DNA of 23,831 nt, taken from Ulva prolifera (lineage: Eukaryota; Chlorophyta; Ulvophyceae; Ulvales; Ulvaceae). The DNA is taken from assembly GCA_023078555.1 (NCBI GenBank), contig CM041199.1, positions 2,633,654 through 2,657,484 on the forward strand. Reading direction: 5' to 3'. The notes beneath the pieces were generated by a model. It saw only the letters and a program-made list of their open reading frames with translations, made no database searches and was not told where the DNA came from. The translations under genes and the position numbers were made by a program. Shown one piece after another: positions 9,127 through 19,721 of the stretch (the stretch's first letter is position 1; each line of letters starts with the position of its first letter).

Positions 9127-10448
9127 GAACGTGCCACGAAACTCTCAGGGATGTGCTTCTGGGGCTGCTACGACGTATTAGCTACGAGGGTGGCGTGGTA
9201 ATGCTATGGGAGACAAGATGACGATCATCTCGCCATAGCTCGAGCTAGGGGATAGGACTGATATGTGCCTTATGCATTGTGAAGGTTGACAGCAGTGTAG
9301 GAAAGTGTACTGTTTGTCCCCGCGGATGGTGTGTTCCTACCCGTGGTGTGTGACATGTCGTCGGGATTATTCATGTTGTGAATCTTTCCTCTCAAGATCC
9401 TCAGGCTTGACACACGCCAAAACTAATTATGGACGCTCTGTGATCTCCATGTGCGCGCTATCTCAAATTATCAACCATGATTTCAGCTCTTGTGCTAGTG
9501 TGGTCAGGCTGCTGTACTGCACTGCTGGACTCGCTGCCAGCTACTCACTCGCAGCAGTTCACAACCATGCAACACTGATTGTTGCATACAGCCACGCCTC
9601 AGGCAGTTGGCGTTCAATGCTCATGTCTTGATGCTCTTTCCCCACTCCAAACGATATCTGTGCACAAATCACCACCCCATTGTGCACGAACGATGACCCC
9701 TAACCCCCTTTTTTATGCATGTGTATATGCTCAATCGTTGGCACATGATCCCAAGTACAACAGACTATGCAGAGAATGAGGATCGATTGAATGCCATGCA
9801 TCAGATGAACAAGGACGAAGAGCTCAACAACCAATACAGGAACTTAGACGTCGAGAGCCCCAGCGGTCTGCAAAGCTTGACTCGCCATGGGCCTTCGTGA
9901 ACAGAGCTTCCACTATATTGCTAGTCCAATCGGTGTGGTTTTTGCTCAACCTGACTTTGACCCATGTATGATGCTACCCACAAAGCCTTGGCTCCCGACA
10001 CTTTCCGTGCGGGTGAACCATGATCTTGGCCATGACAGCTTATTGAACAATATAGATAGACACGCAGCTGTTGCGCCTGCTTGGCGTGTGGAAGAGCGTG
10101 CACATGCCCCGTAATGGGTATAAATACTTCACGTAGTCTGTCTAACAGTGGCCCCACCGATACATGGGTATGCGTACATCATGAGCCAGCAATGTTGGGT
10201 CATCATTCCATGGAGGAACCGAAGTAATGGTATCATCTTTTAGTTCGGTTGTGTGACGATGAACATTCCCAGAAGGCTGTGGTGCACAACCGTGATCAAC
10301 AAGTTCCACGAAGGCTGCGAATTCGATTACAGCAAATCTATATGTTAACATATTGAAGTTCTGTTGCGCAAACTTGAGCCTAAGCGGTAATAAATTCGAC
10401 TGCGGTTATCTGATCTGGATTGCCTTCAAAAACAGTTGATGATTGCAG
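9127..10448. other. No recognisable gene
   Basis: Short open frames only (108 codons at most, plus 9305-9631), without motifs or repeats. One frame near 9740-9895 is charged (NAMHQMNKDEELNNQYRN) but short and without splice support. Confidence 0.45.
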
Positions 10449-10645
10449 GTTGGCAACCTGACAGGCCCAATGTGCACCTGCATGGACAATCCCAGGAGAG
10501 GGCAAAAGTCTGGAGGCATGCCGTTGATCTTGAAGACACGGCTTGCCGAAAAGAAATATGGCTTGCGGCCAGCGAACACTGTCCGGCTTCCTTTGATTGC
10601 AGTCACGCTGGCGTGGTACTATGTGGCTTTCCTGAACGCCGGCAG
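10449..10645 (+). CDS. Candidate 197-nt internal exon with a hydrophobic helix
   Basis: The segment is bounded by GATTGCAG on the left and GGCAG|GTGCCC on the right. In phase 0 it encodes a basic region (LILKTRLAEKKYGLRP) followed by a hydrophobic segment (RLPLIAVTLAWYYVAFL) long enough to cross or enter a membrane. Another plus frame and the minus frame are also open across it, and no neighbouring exon was found. Family unknown. Confidence 0.25.
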
Positions 10646-10819
10646 GTGCCCATGAAGACCGGCAGCACACATGTATGAAGTTTCACCATGTCTCCATGAA
10701 CATATCGACAGGCTCCAAGAGCCGCCTATTGAACTAGTATCAACATCAATCGTTTATCAAGCCGCAAGCCGTTCCTCACTGTGGTCAAATACATGTGCCA
10801 CACGGCCATAGCATAGGCA

Positions 10820-11416
10820 GTGAGCTTGGCAGGGACCACCTGGTCATCCGAGCAAAGCTGGGCAGTCTTTGGTTGCCACCGTGAATCTCAGCAGCAGCAA
10901 AGCATCAATGCAACATTCGACTTCTACCAGCAGTGGCCAGCAGAGACAGATATGTCAACCACAGAAGCGCATCAAATGTACAGCATGCTCAGCCTAGTCT
11001 TTGTGCCCAGCCCTGCTCTGCATTGCTTCACTGCTGCGGTTGACCCGGTCGCACATCAGTGCACACTCGAACACAGATGCATAGATCCAGCTATACCGTG
11101 CAATAGTGCGTCCCTGATTCACTACGCGGGCAGACACTGGAAAAAAACTTTCAACAGACAAGCGTGCCGAGACCAGGCATTGTTCCCATGCCGGTTCCGA
11201 TTCCGTGTGACAGCTGTATTCGCTTCACACCTTCATTCCGTGTATAGAATCCAGCGTCTACTTCTGGGATCAGCAATGGGACGCCCTGGGTCATACGGAA
11301 GGCGAGCGACTTCACATCGGTGCAGCTGCGTCATTAGCGATCGGCGAGAAATCCTTAGTGAGCGAGCCGCCCGTTGCGGACAAGTCTACGTCACAGTCGG
11401 GTTGTTGATCATGTAG
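10820..11416 (+). CDS. 198-codon open frame, unknown, doubtful
   Basis: This is the longest non-repetitive plus-strand frame in the middle of the window. It begins with GTG, not ATG. It contains a Gln-rich part (SQQQQSINATFDFYQQWPAE) and a basic Phe/Arg part (FPCRFRFRVTAV). Length alone is borderline against chance. It may contain one or more exons of a larger gene. No family recognised. Confidence 0.2.
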   Translation: MSLAGTTWSSEQSWAVFGCHRESQQQQSINATFDFYQQWPAETDMSTTEAHQMYSMLSLVFVPSPALHCFTAAVDPVAHQCTLEHRCIDPAIPCNSASLIHYAGRHWKKTFNRQACRDQALFPCRFRFRVTAVFASHLHSVYRIQRLLLGSAMGRPGSYGRRATSHRCSCVISDRREILSERAARCGQVYVTVGLLIM

Positions 11417-13237
11417 AAATTTCACTGACGGAGAGGTTGAATGCGTTCGACATGTATTTTACCGAAAGGCTCCTGTCGAGCAGCTGCTGCATGCCTGGCT
11501 ACAGGATGGTTGCAATGCATGAACCCTCACCTGGCACAGGCATATCCATGTGGGCAGGTAGCACCGTATCCACCCACTCAACACAGCCACTCAATGGTAC
11601 ACTTAGCTCGCCAGGTGCCGCAGCTGCCTCCTTGGACTTTGTGTTTGTTGGCGTGCAATACTCAAGATTCAGCACTGCTGGCTCATGCAACAGTCAAAAA
11701 CAATGATTCTGCGTGTTGCAGCACATTGCAGGCGTACGTTGGCAGTGGTTACTGTATGTACGTGAGACACCAGTATTGCCGCCAGGTCAAAGCCGGAGAA
11801 GCAGATATATCAGCAGGAGAGAGAGATAGCACAGCAGGATTGGCAGACACCAATCACGCCAGCTGACCGGCTGGATCCACTGGCCACAACTTGCAACATT
11901 GAGAGCAGTATGTATATGTCATGTCATAGATCAGCGATACATCGATGCTTGGATCTGTGGATTAAGCACAGTTCGTACGGTAAAGGGCGCTCGTCACAGG
12001 GTAGCACCTTCCGTATACTAGGAAGAACCACACAGCGCAATGTACTGTGTAAGCACATTACAATTGCAACACGAGCTGCAACACGCCGTTACTTGACGTG
12101 CCCCGACCTTGGCAGGGCCACTGCCGTAGTTTATCTCAGGGATGCAGCTGTCTGGTGCGACGACTTTACAACAGGGACGTCAGTATTGCCAATTCCGTGT
12201 CCCCAGGCAGCAAACTGCTGAATCGAAACAGGACAGGACCACACCGACAGACACATTCACGCCGACAGGTGACCAAAGAGACAAACGTGTGTCCCGTGCG
12301 GCAAATCACGCTGCTCTTGATGTACCCTGTTGGTACCTGAAACACACAACGCAGGATAGGAACGGAACTCATGCTCGGACGCGGTACCTACAGAGCTCGT
12401 AACTATTCCGAAAGCGTGACAAGTGTTATCGAGATGTCAAAATGGCTACCAGGTCCCTGAAGACCTGGAGTGTCTGGGGTCATGGCTGTGCGTCTCTTGT
12501 GTTGTTATCTTGCTTTGTGCAACAGATGTTACGATTGCGAAACGGTCACTTGTAATGGGTCACTCAGGCTGATGTGGTCAAGATTCACCGTGCTGCGCAG
12601 ATTATCACGAAACGTCAAGGCCATTGCAATAAGCATCAGTAATATTCTGATATTCATCCTTCTGCCACCGGATTCAAGCAACGTGAAAGTGTGTCGCCAA
12701 TAGGTTCTCGAGGTCCGCTTCTGTGACACGAGGCTGCCACACACGATAGGGACGGTTCCGAAGGGACCTCACCTGTCCGAAAGTCGTCTCACATCAATGA
12801 ATGAAATGCTTTTACGTCGCGGGCTGCACCGTCAGTGGTATCCGCAGTGATTACCAGGCGCTCTCTGTGTGTTCGTGTGCTTTGAGATCGACGTGCTAGG
12901 CTGTGCCAGGCGAGCAGTCACAACAGCGACACCAGAGGCTTGACACGGTCCTTGCAGGAACAGATACATTTGTCACAAGATTCTCCCAATTGCTGATTTC
13001 AGATTCGGTGCGTGGTACTGTGGACATATCGGACAGGCTCAACACAGAGGCTCCACATCAATCCTGATAGGTTACAACTGGCCACAAAGACTTGACACAC
13101 GTTCAGAAGTCTTCAAAATGCCTTGTGCTGGAGATGAGGTGCTGGCAATCAAGCGTTGCTACTGCTTTGTATGCTGTGCAGCGGACATCAACTTCAGGCT
13201 CATTCTCTGGCACAGATTTGGCACCACTTGACTTGGC
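11417..13237. other. Low-density region with weak exon-like strands
   Basis: Two segments, at about 11724-11860 and 12135-12340, encode strand-like motifs of the form Leu-x-x-(x)-Gly-x-x-Tyr (LQAYVGSGYCMYV and TLQQGRQYCQFRV) followed by polar stretches. They may be distantly related exons but cannot be joined. From about 12400 to 13100 I see nothing coding. Confidence 0.25.
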
Positions 13238-13521
13238 GTGCTGCTATTGTGTGGCGACAACTGTTTGGATGTTGGAAGCATGCAGGATGCAACTCAGGGA
13301 GGGACCTCGGCGTCGAAGTCGGGTTGCATGGGAGGAGCTACAGTGGCAGAGCGGCAAGACATAATGGCCCGTGAACAGTATTTGGAAATGGTAGAGGAAA
13401 ACTTGGTGTTCGGCGGCAATGAAGCAATGTTAGGAAAGACTGAACTCATGTACCTCCAGCGGCAAAACGAAAACTCTCATCAGTCACCACATGCTGACTG
13501 TGCCGAACACACACAAGCCGT

Positions 13522-14947
13522 GTGCAAAACACGAAATGTGATGCAGAAATTGAAGAGTTCCCCAAGATGGAGCGCATGACCCACGACACAAGCGCACCAG
13601 GGTTAAGCAATGCATCGTTTGGATCCAGTTTCGAAGTGAACATCGACCACGAGCAGAACACACAGGCTGACAAAATTGACAATGAGGTCGCTATGCGTGA
13701 GCTGGGCGCTGCTGGAAAGGTGGAGAGAATAATGGGTGAGCTGGCCTCCGCAACTGCAAAGAAAGAGATGCTCAGCAGCAATCTGGCTGATGCTGCTGGA
13801 AGGGAGGAGACGATGAAAGGCAAGCTGACCGCTGCTGGTGCAGAGAGGGACAAGCTGAACCACAAGCTGGCCGCAATTGCTGCAGACAGGAGGACACTGA
13901 TGAGCAAGCCTGCCGCTGCAGCCGAAAGGACAGTCGCCCTGGAGATCGAGTTGTCTGCTTGAGCTATCAGGGAAGAAAATATGAAGGCGAAACTGATCAT
14001 AGCTACTGCAAAGAAAGAGCTGCTGAAGAGCGTGGTTGCTGCAGCTGCAGAGATCGAAGAGGATGTAAAGGGCGAGCTGACTGCCGCTACAGATTGGAAC
14101 GAGATGTTTGAGGAGCATCTGGCAACAGCCCATGAGATGACATGCGTGAGCAAGTGGGAGCACAAGCGGAGTGGTGCAGAGCGTCCAGCAGGCGGATCTG
14201 CATGTCGGAAACAGGAGGAAGGTCCATATGACGCGTCAAACAAAGGTGAGGCTCAGCCCCTGAGTCACCAGCCGAGTTGGCGCACTCCAGCCAAGGTGCA
14301 TGATCACTGACCACCTGTCTATTGCATATATGTATGTAGAAAATGAGTTATACAAGACAATGGAAGGCTGGGCGAACAATGCTGGTGTGCACATCACCGA
14401 CCAGACTCCAGACCTCTTGGACAGTGGGAAGGTGAACCTGCAAACTGATGCAGCGAATGCCGAGATAGAATGCCTCAAACCAGAACAGTTCTCACTTACC
14501 GAAAGCAGTTTGAAGGCCCAGGAGCAGCAAAAGGAAAGAGTGTTGGATGTGGAATGCCATCACAATCACATCAAGTGGGCACACGGGCACAACAAATCAA
14601 ACTCACAGGTTGACCTTGGCACAACGGCAAATCCATGCATAATGTATTTCAATGGGCTTTTCAGTGTTGAGGCTTGTGATCAGGCAAGAGAGCAATGCAT
14701 TCTTCAGAACGAGGAACAAGACGCGGCCGGCGACACGACTCAAGCGAGACTTCGGAACCAGGTTATCGCGGTTGAAGAAAGGTTGAGTCGCTTCAGGCCG
14801 GGCTTCAGGCGTCATGTTCTTGCATGTCAGTATGTTGAACCTAATTCGGACGTTGGCCAACTGCATGTCGCCCATTTTGAGGTCGAACACAGCTCTGCAT
14901 GCACTGCTGCCGATCACCTTGCATTCACACACAGCGACGCATGCTGA
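13522..14947 (+). CDS. Gene B: coiled-coil protein, at least two exons, one in-frame TGA
   Basis: Exons are about 13522-14245 and 14340-14947 (TGA). The intron is phase 1 on both sides (AAAG|GTGAGG, TATGTAG|AA), and the joined codon is GAA; the two exons total 1,332 nt, 444 codons. The frame has no ATG before 13567, so either that Met is the start or the gene continues upstream. A neighbouring frame (about 13270-13575) is also protein-like (REQYLEMVEENLVFGGNEAM) and may be the true 5' part, separated by a frame change or missed intron. Residues 58-211 form a two-heptad coiled coil. The second exon is acidic and Gln/Cys-rich. A TGA at 13960-13962 falls inside the coiled coil, with the repeat register unbroken on both sides. 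Coiled-coil structural or tethering role inferred; no family recognised. Confidence 0.55.
13693..14155 (+). repeat. 42-bp / 14-residue coiled-coil repeat, 10 to 11 units
   Basis: A core Leu (once Pro, once Val) recurs every 14 residues at residues 74, 88, 102, 116, 130, 144, 158, 172, 186 and 200; the first one, at 61, is 13 away. Three residues later there is almost always Ala, and ten residues later Leu, Met, Val or Phe. This fits heptads with a = Leu, d = Ala, a' = charged, d' = Leu/Met. Base-level divergence between units is high, so the array is old. Confidence 0.85.
14246..14339 (+). other. Intron of gene B (94 nt)
   Basis: GTGAGG donor after CAAAG, acceptor TTGCATATATGTATGTAG. Phase 1 at both ends. 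Inside, TGATCACTGAC gives a branch-point-like CTGAC about 30 bases before the acceptor. Confidence 0.6.
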
Positions 14948-15883
14948 CACTGCAGCAACATGTTTTTGACCCTACAAGGTCCATCGTACGATGATTGTCT
15001 AGAGCATCCTCCTGTGCAAGTTGTAGCAGTGAGTCCACAATCAGCACTTCCGATCTACGTTCAACCGTGCAGCATAGCTCACTGAATTCCATAGCTGGGA
15101 GAGTCATTCGACTGGACACGTTGACAGGTCGGGAAATCGCTCTAGTTTTCCAAACTGCGGTAGCATTCAATCGGCCACAGCACGCAGACAGGAACTGACA
15201 CACTGGTTGCTCTCAAGACTACAACCTTTCATAGCCATGGCGACCCACATAGGACAGAACTCGCAACAAAGGCTGTGTGCCAGGACACACCCCAACCTTG
15301 TGGCTACAACTGGAACGAAGGTGCTTTGATGTGAAGACATCTCTACCACGCATGTGGCAGTAATCTCATTGCTAGGTGCATGGCCGCAAGGCTTGACGAA
15401 GTTCCATGTTGTTCTTCGTTTAAGGATTCTCTCTACTGTGAAGAACAGCATGGGTGACAGCGCGGACATTCTCTGGATGGAGCACAGCAAATATCACTAT
15501 TTGGCTTGGAATATCGTCCCTGGTTGCGCACTGCTTACATCAAGGGTACTACTGTTGGGGCTGCAGGACATTCCCATGTACTCAGTGCTGTAGAAATGTG
15601 CACGTTTGAAAGCAGGGATAGAGTGGGAGTGTTACACATGCGATGGTTTCCGCACGACAATGCATGTCTTGGTGACCAATACAGCTGCTGCGGTTGGTCA
15701 CCACGCCGGAGCCACACCTTGTCGACTCCATAGTGCTGATCTCCCGCCGGATGTGCACGTGGGATGTCCTTGGTGCAGTCTCCGCGTCCGATGTGCTCAG
15801 CCGTTTGAACATCCTTGCCACACCTTCGGGACTGCGGAACAAGCTGTGGCCTAGCAGCAGCAGTGCTGCCAGGAAGTATTTGC
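14948..15883. other. No confident gene; several competing open frames
   Basis: Plus 15506-15733 (YIKGTTVGAAGHSHVL and following), plus 15606-15854 (Cys-x-x-Cys pairs in WECYTCDG and CPWC) and minus 14925-15203 and 15167-15490 all look partly protein-like but overlap and conflict. The plus frames may belong to the same gene as the duplicated unit to the right. Confidence 0.25.
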
Positions 15884-16402
15884 AGTCTCAGGCACGCCAT
15901 TACACACTGCACATCCCACAGCTTCGGCACAGCAGCTCGGTAAGACCACATTCCAAACGAGTCTGTACTCGACCCGAACGTGTCTGTACATGTTGTCCAG
16001 CACATATGGTGCGAAGTGGTGTCTCAGAAGTGAAAAATCTCAAGTTGAAGTGCTCGATGCTTCTTTAAGAGTGTCAACAAACCACACTCACTGGTGCTGC
16101 TCCTCCTTGTGCTGTCACCGGACCAGTCAGCTCAGTAAAAGTGACAGTAGAGGACATGAGCTGTGCCATAAATTCATCACTCACAGGAAACTCTGTTGGA
16201 ATCGATAAGCAAGGGCTGAGGCTCACAGTCGAAGAAATGATCACGCGGGATGTATGAGAACCACTGACCAGGCATTTCTAGGACATGCTACAAACATGCA
16301 ATTAGCCGTGGCAACACCAGCTCAGTATAGATCCATATCCGGGTGCTACATGGGTGTGTTGAAAGTTGCACCCACCTGAAATTTGATGTCATGTTCTGGA
16401 CC
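15884..16402 (+). repeat. Diverged duplicated unit, copy 1 (probably once coding)
   Basis: This segment aligns collinearly with 17497-18050. Shared blocks include GTCAACAA, CACCTGA and CTGACCAGGCAT, with similar spacing. Encoded pieces also match: TYGAKWCLRSEKSQVEVLDA here against IYGMSWYLSGASLQVLNDSL in copy 2, and GIDKQGLRLTVEEM against GVDVHSLRLRLERK. Here the frame is broken by small indels and a TGA near 16255. The strand pattern resembles an extracellular beta-sandwich domain, which is inference only. Confidence 0.6.
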
Positions 16403-17496
16403 ATATTGATGCGTACCATACATATAACCCGCCAGCCAAGCAACATACAACTGCAACTTCTTTATCGAATGATGTTGTTCCGATGTGCCCTTTCAGAAGC
16501 CAGGGCATAGCTTGCAAGGATGTGTGCCCCGTATGCTGTACAGCCTCCGCATTGCAGATGAGTACTCACCTCAGCGAAACAAAATGCAGTTTTTCTTGTT
16601 GTGATTGGTCGCCGACTGGGCTGCTGCAAGGCGGTTTTTACATTCCTTTGTACACAAGTGGAGATTGGTGTTGCAGGCACGGCAGAGTGCACTGTGTGTG
16701 GCATTGGGCAAAGCCGGCAAGGTAGAATCCAGTAGCAAGACAATGCTGTCAGACACCCGTGGACTGTAAATTTCACGGCACGACATAGCCTGGAGCTGTA
16801 CTTACGTCCAGGACCGATGCCACGGACAAATGGTGTGAAGCAAGAGTCCGGTGCGTCCTGACTGGTGCCCCGACAATGACCTGCAGTATCCGGGAACGAC
16901 CTCCTTACTTGTCCTTTGCTGATGACTCACGGACCTGGCAGCCCGCAAGCGTCACTGAAGCTAAGCACTGTGCAGCAGCCCGCCCTACGAGCCAGATGAC
17001 CCGTGAATCTACATGCAACATTGAGGTGACATGGCATATCATGACGACAGACTGGGTACTCGTGCATGCAGTCGGGTAGCATCTCGCTGGCATCAGAAGC
17101 AACCTTTCAGCATCAAGAGCATCGTGCAAGTTTTGGTGAACAAGCGATGTAATTTCGCCTACCGAAACATCACTCTGACAAAACCCTGCCAGAAGTATGC
17201 CAAGGCGGAGCCCATGCACTGTTCCTAGCTTCGATTTGGTCAACAGAAGTGAAGTATGATCTATCCCGGCTGTGCTGATGTACCACACCTTCACCTCGTC
17301 AGGGTGCTTGCCAATGGTGGAGAGCTCCAGTGGACACATTTCAAGCCTTCATCCGCGCAAACCCATATCTCGCAGACATGCAGCCTCCGTACGGCCACAT
17401 CATTTGGAAGTACCGTTCTTGGAATGTAATGTCACACTGCAAAAACCGGGTTCATCAGACGCTTGCGTCGGCGAAAGGTCTGCTTCTCTCAATTCT
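16403..17496. other. Between the duplicated units; no confident gene
   Basis: The first 100 bases continue a protein-like plus frame (DAYHTYNPPAKQHTTATSLS). A minus-strand frame with an ATG (17339 down to 16905, 144 codons) and a plus frame (17031-17228) overlap each other. Neither shows a motif, and runs of that length are expected by chance. Confidence 0.3.
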
Positions 17497-18050
17497 CAAT
17501 ATCAGGCATGCCAGTTTATGCTGCAGGTCTGCTCCACAGGTTTGCCGCCCCGGCTCAGGTCAGACCACAATGTAGTTCAGATGAAGCTGCACTCAGTTTG
17601 GGTGACTTTGCAGATGACTCGCATGCATATATGGTATGAGCTGGTATCTTAGTGGTGCTTCTTTGCAAGTGCTCAATGATTCTTTGAAACGTGTCAACAA
17701 CGAATCGCTCACCGCTAATGCTCGCCCTTGTGATGTCAAAGATCCAGCCAGATGACAATTCAGACTATGCCTGGCGCAGACATACATGAGATGTGCTATG
17801 GCTGCAGCACTTTCGACACATCTTTTGGAGTGGATGTACATAGTCTGAGGCTGAGACTCGAAAGGAAGACCATTCGGAGGGCGTATGTACGTGCTGACCA
17901 GGCATACATGGGTCGAGCTGCATGTCATGCATCTGTCTTTGATGGAGCACAATCTGGCACCGCAACTCAGTATGAATACACGTCAGAGAAGTGCAGGTGA
18001 ATGATGAAAACCGCACCCACCTGAGATCAAACTGAGGCTTTTTCTGGTCC
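17497..18050 (+). repeat. Diverged duplicated unit, copy 2
   Basis: Direct-orientation partner of 15884-16402, about 1.6 kb away. It is the better preserved copy: the segment 17752-18000 is open in one frame. The tail block GCACCCACCTGA is shared exactly, as is CTGACCAGGCAT. Both copies end close to a CTGG(A/T)CC word. Confidence 0.6.
17752..18000 (+). CDS. Exon-like domain within duplicated unit, copy 2
   Basis: The open frame reads CYGCSTFDTSFGVDVHSLRL, then a basic stretch (ERKTIRRAYVRADQAYMG), then polar residues to a TGA at 17998-18000. The equivalent part of copy 1 keeps Cys, the Gly-(Val/Ile)-Asp motif, Leu-Arg-Leu, and Asp-Gln-Ala-(Tyr/Phe)-(Met/Leu)-Gly. This conservation between copies, despite base divergence, is the main evidence of coding. 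The preceding part of the domain (17630-17750) lies in another frame, so an intron or frameshift separates them. Family unresolved. Confidence 0.4.
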   Translation: MTIQTMPGADIHEMCYGCSTFDTSFGVDVHSLRLRLERKTIRRAYVRADQAYMGRAACHASVFDGAQSGTATQYEYTSEKCR

Positions 18051-18722
18051 GTGTCGACGGTGCAATGCATCACAAATGGCTCTTACCAACCAGAAACTGG
18101 GCTCTTGCAGCTTCTTCCTGTGCCTGGCAAGTCATTAAGCTGCTGATATTGGGGCTGGCAAGCGGCCCTGCCGTAGAGGCAGTCCAAAAGGCTTCACTGA
18201 AGCGAGGTACAAACACCGCGACACCAGAACTTGGATAGACATCTCGACATGCTAGAGGCATGTAATGGTGTGACTGGTCGGCCCTGTTTCAGATCCATAC
18301 CTTCACTGTGTGGTCTGACTGTTCTGACTGTCACGCTGCTCCGTTGTTCAATGCGCTATGAGACAAGGACATTGCAATCAAGGCGTTGTGTGCATAGAGC
18401 ATGTATATGCTGCAGCTGGCGCAGCGGGAGCGCATCGCAGCTGGTGAGGACATGGAGGCACCGCGAACGATTGGGGGTTCCCATGCATCGTGGGTGAAGC
18501 CAGCACGTCCAGCCTGACGGTGCTTCATGCGCAATGGCGGTAGCGGCATTTTCATCTGCTGAGTCAGACATCGAGTAGATCCCTTTCACCGGAGCCCGGC
18601 GGTGACAGACGCAATAGTGCAGTGGCTCCGCCCTGGCAACTGCTGGCAGTGTCCTGTGTGATCACCTGCCATATCACGTCAACGTAGGTGTTGCCTGTAG
18701 ATGTATGGGTCATCTGGCTTGC
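18051..18722. other. No recognisable gene
   Basis: Only short conflicting frames on both strands. No motif, repeat or RNA gene seen. Confidence 0.45.
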
Positions 18723-18889
18723 AGGAAGAGCTTTCTGCGCTTACTAACGATTCAGGGAAGAGTTTTGCGCCGTTCGTGCATGAGCTCTCTACGACCCAGC
18801 TTCGAAACTTCCTGTCAACCCACCAGCCCCCGTCAGAAGCTGACACACATTGCAGTGATGATAGATCAACAAACGCTTGCCAGCTGTGA
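18723..18889 (+). CDS. Candidate exon, unknown protein
   Basis: After a GGCTTGCAG acceptor the frame encodes EELSALTNDSGKSFAPFVHE, then a polar Ser/Thr/Asp-rich tail, to a TGA at 18887-18889. An ATG at 18701 is in the same frame, so a small standalone gene of 62 codons is also possible. The charged, low-Cys composition differs from the surrounding chance frames. Unknown family. Confidence 0.3.
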
Positions 18890-19721
18890 TTGCTACCAAA
18901 TGTTGGACGGGAACGCTACGGGCGCCAGTGCATGTGGGCGCATGCGTGGGCCCTGCTGCTGTGAGTGGATGCTCGAGTGTAAGGGGCGCCACTGACTGCA
19001 GACATCATCGCTTCCGTACAACAGCTAAAGAAGAGGTCTGTAAAGATTGCTTTGGTTGGATATGGCTGGGAGCACACACCACATGTACACTTTCACGAAC
19101 CGACACATAACACACTGAGCCAAAGTTGCTGCTTAGTCTTGTCTGAGGAGACCAAGGAACAGGAGAGAAAGAACCCGAGTACAGGTGTTTGCAAGTCCGA
19201 GGTGCGGAACCCGCATGCCGCCCCGTGAATGTCAATGAACAGTGGCCTGCAGCTATAGCATTGCTGCAGCGATGATCATGTCCATTTGCACTGACACTAT
19301 CACAGGGCTAAAAACTCAATTTTAGGTGGCACAATTGAGTCTGTTGTGGTGACATATTTGTTTGCTGAACTTGGCGTCCCAGCATGTTGTGTCTCTCAGT
19401 GTGATGTGATGGTCATCAAGCATGAAGTGTGAGCAGGTTTAATGGCCCATCGAGGACAACCCAAAGGCCCACCGTCTAGAGCCACACCGCAAGAATCATT
19501 GCCGATCTGGGCGCTTCCACCAGCGCTTCTGCAGAGTCGTGCAGCCTCCGGGGGCTTCCTGACAGGTGTTGAGTGCTGACAACAAGCAGCGCTGTTGTAG
19601 TGATGTCATCTGGGCACACATACACACACCTAGAAGCAGCATCTATCATCTCAGCTCTACTTGAATCAATAGCACAGAGATTGTAGAGCGTCGTTGCGCA
19701 GAGTTGCTCAGAGTGTAGAGA
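18890..19721. other. No recognisable gene
   Basis: Stop-rich on both strands, especially 19240-19700. A few short CA-rich runs (ACACATACACACACC near 19617). Nothing else seen. Confidence 0.55.

Noticed and set aside
11190..11204. tRNA B-box-like word GGTTCCGATTCCG
   Set aside because: No matching A box, acceptor stem or anticodon arm at the right distance upstream.
13960..13962. Selenocysteine codon
   Set aside because: The position is Ala in most equivalent repeat units of a structural coiled coil, with no redox motif; a nonsense change or sequence error fits better.
13446..14243. 265-codon minus-strand ORF
   Set aside because: It is the complement of the coiled-coil repeat. The plus strand has the heptad pattern and a phase-matched intron.
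16905..17339. 144-codon minus-strand ORF with an ATG
   Set aside because: No motif or splice context. Runs of this length are expected a few times by chance in a window of this size and composition.
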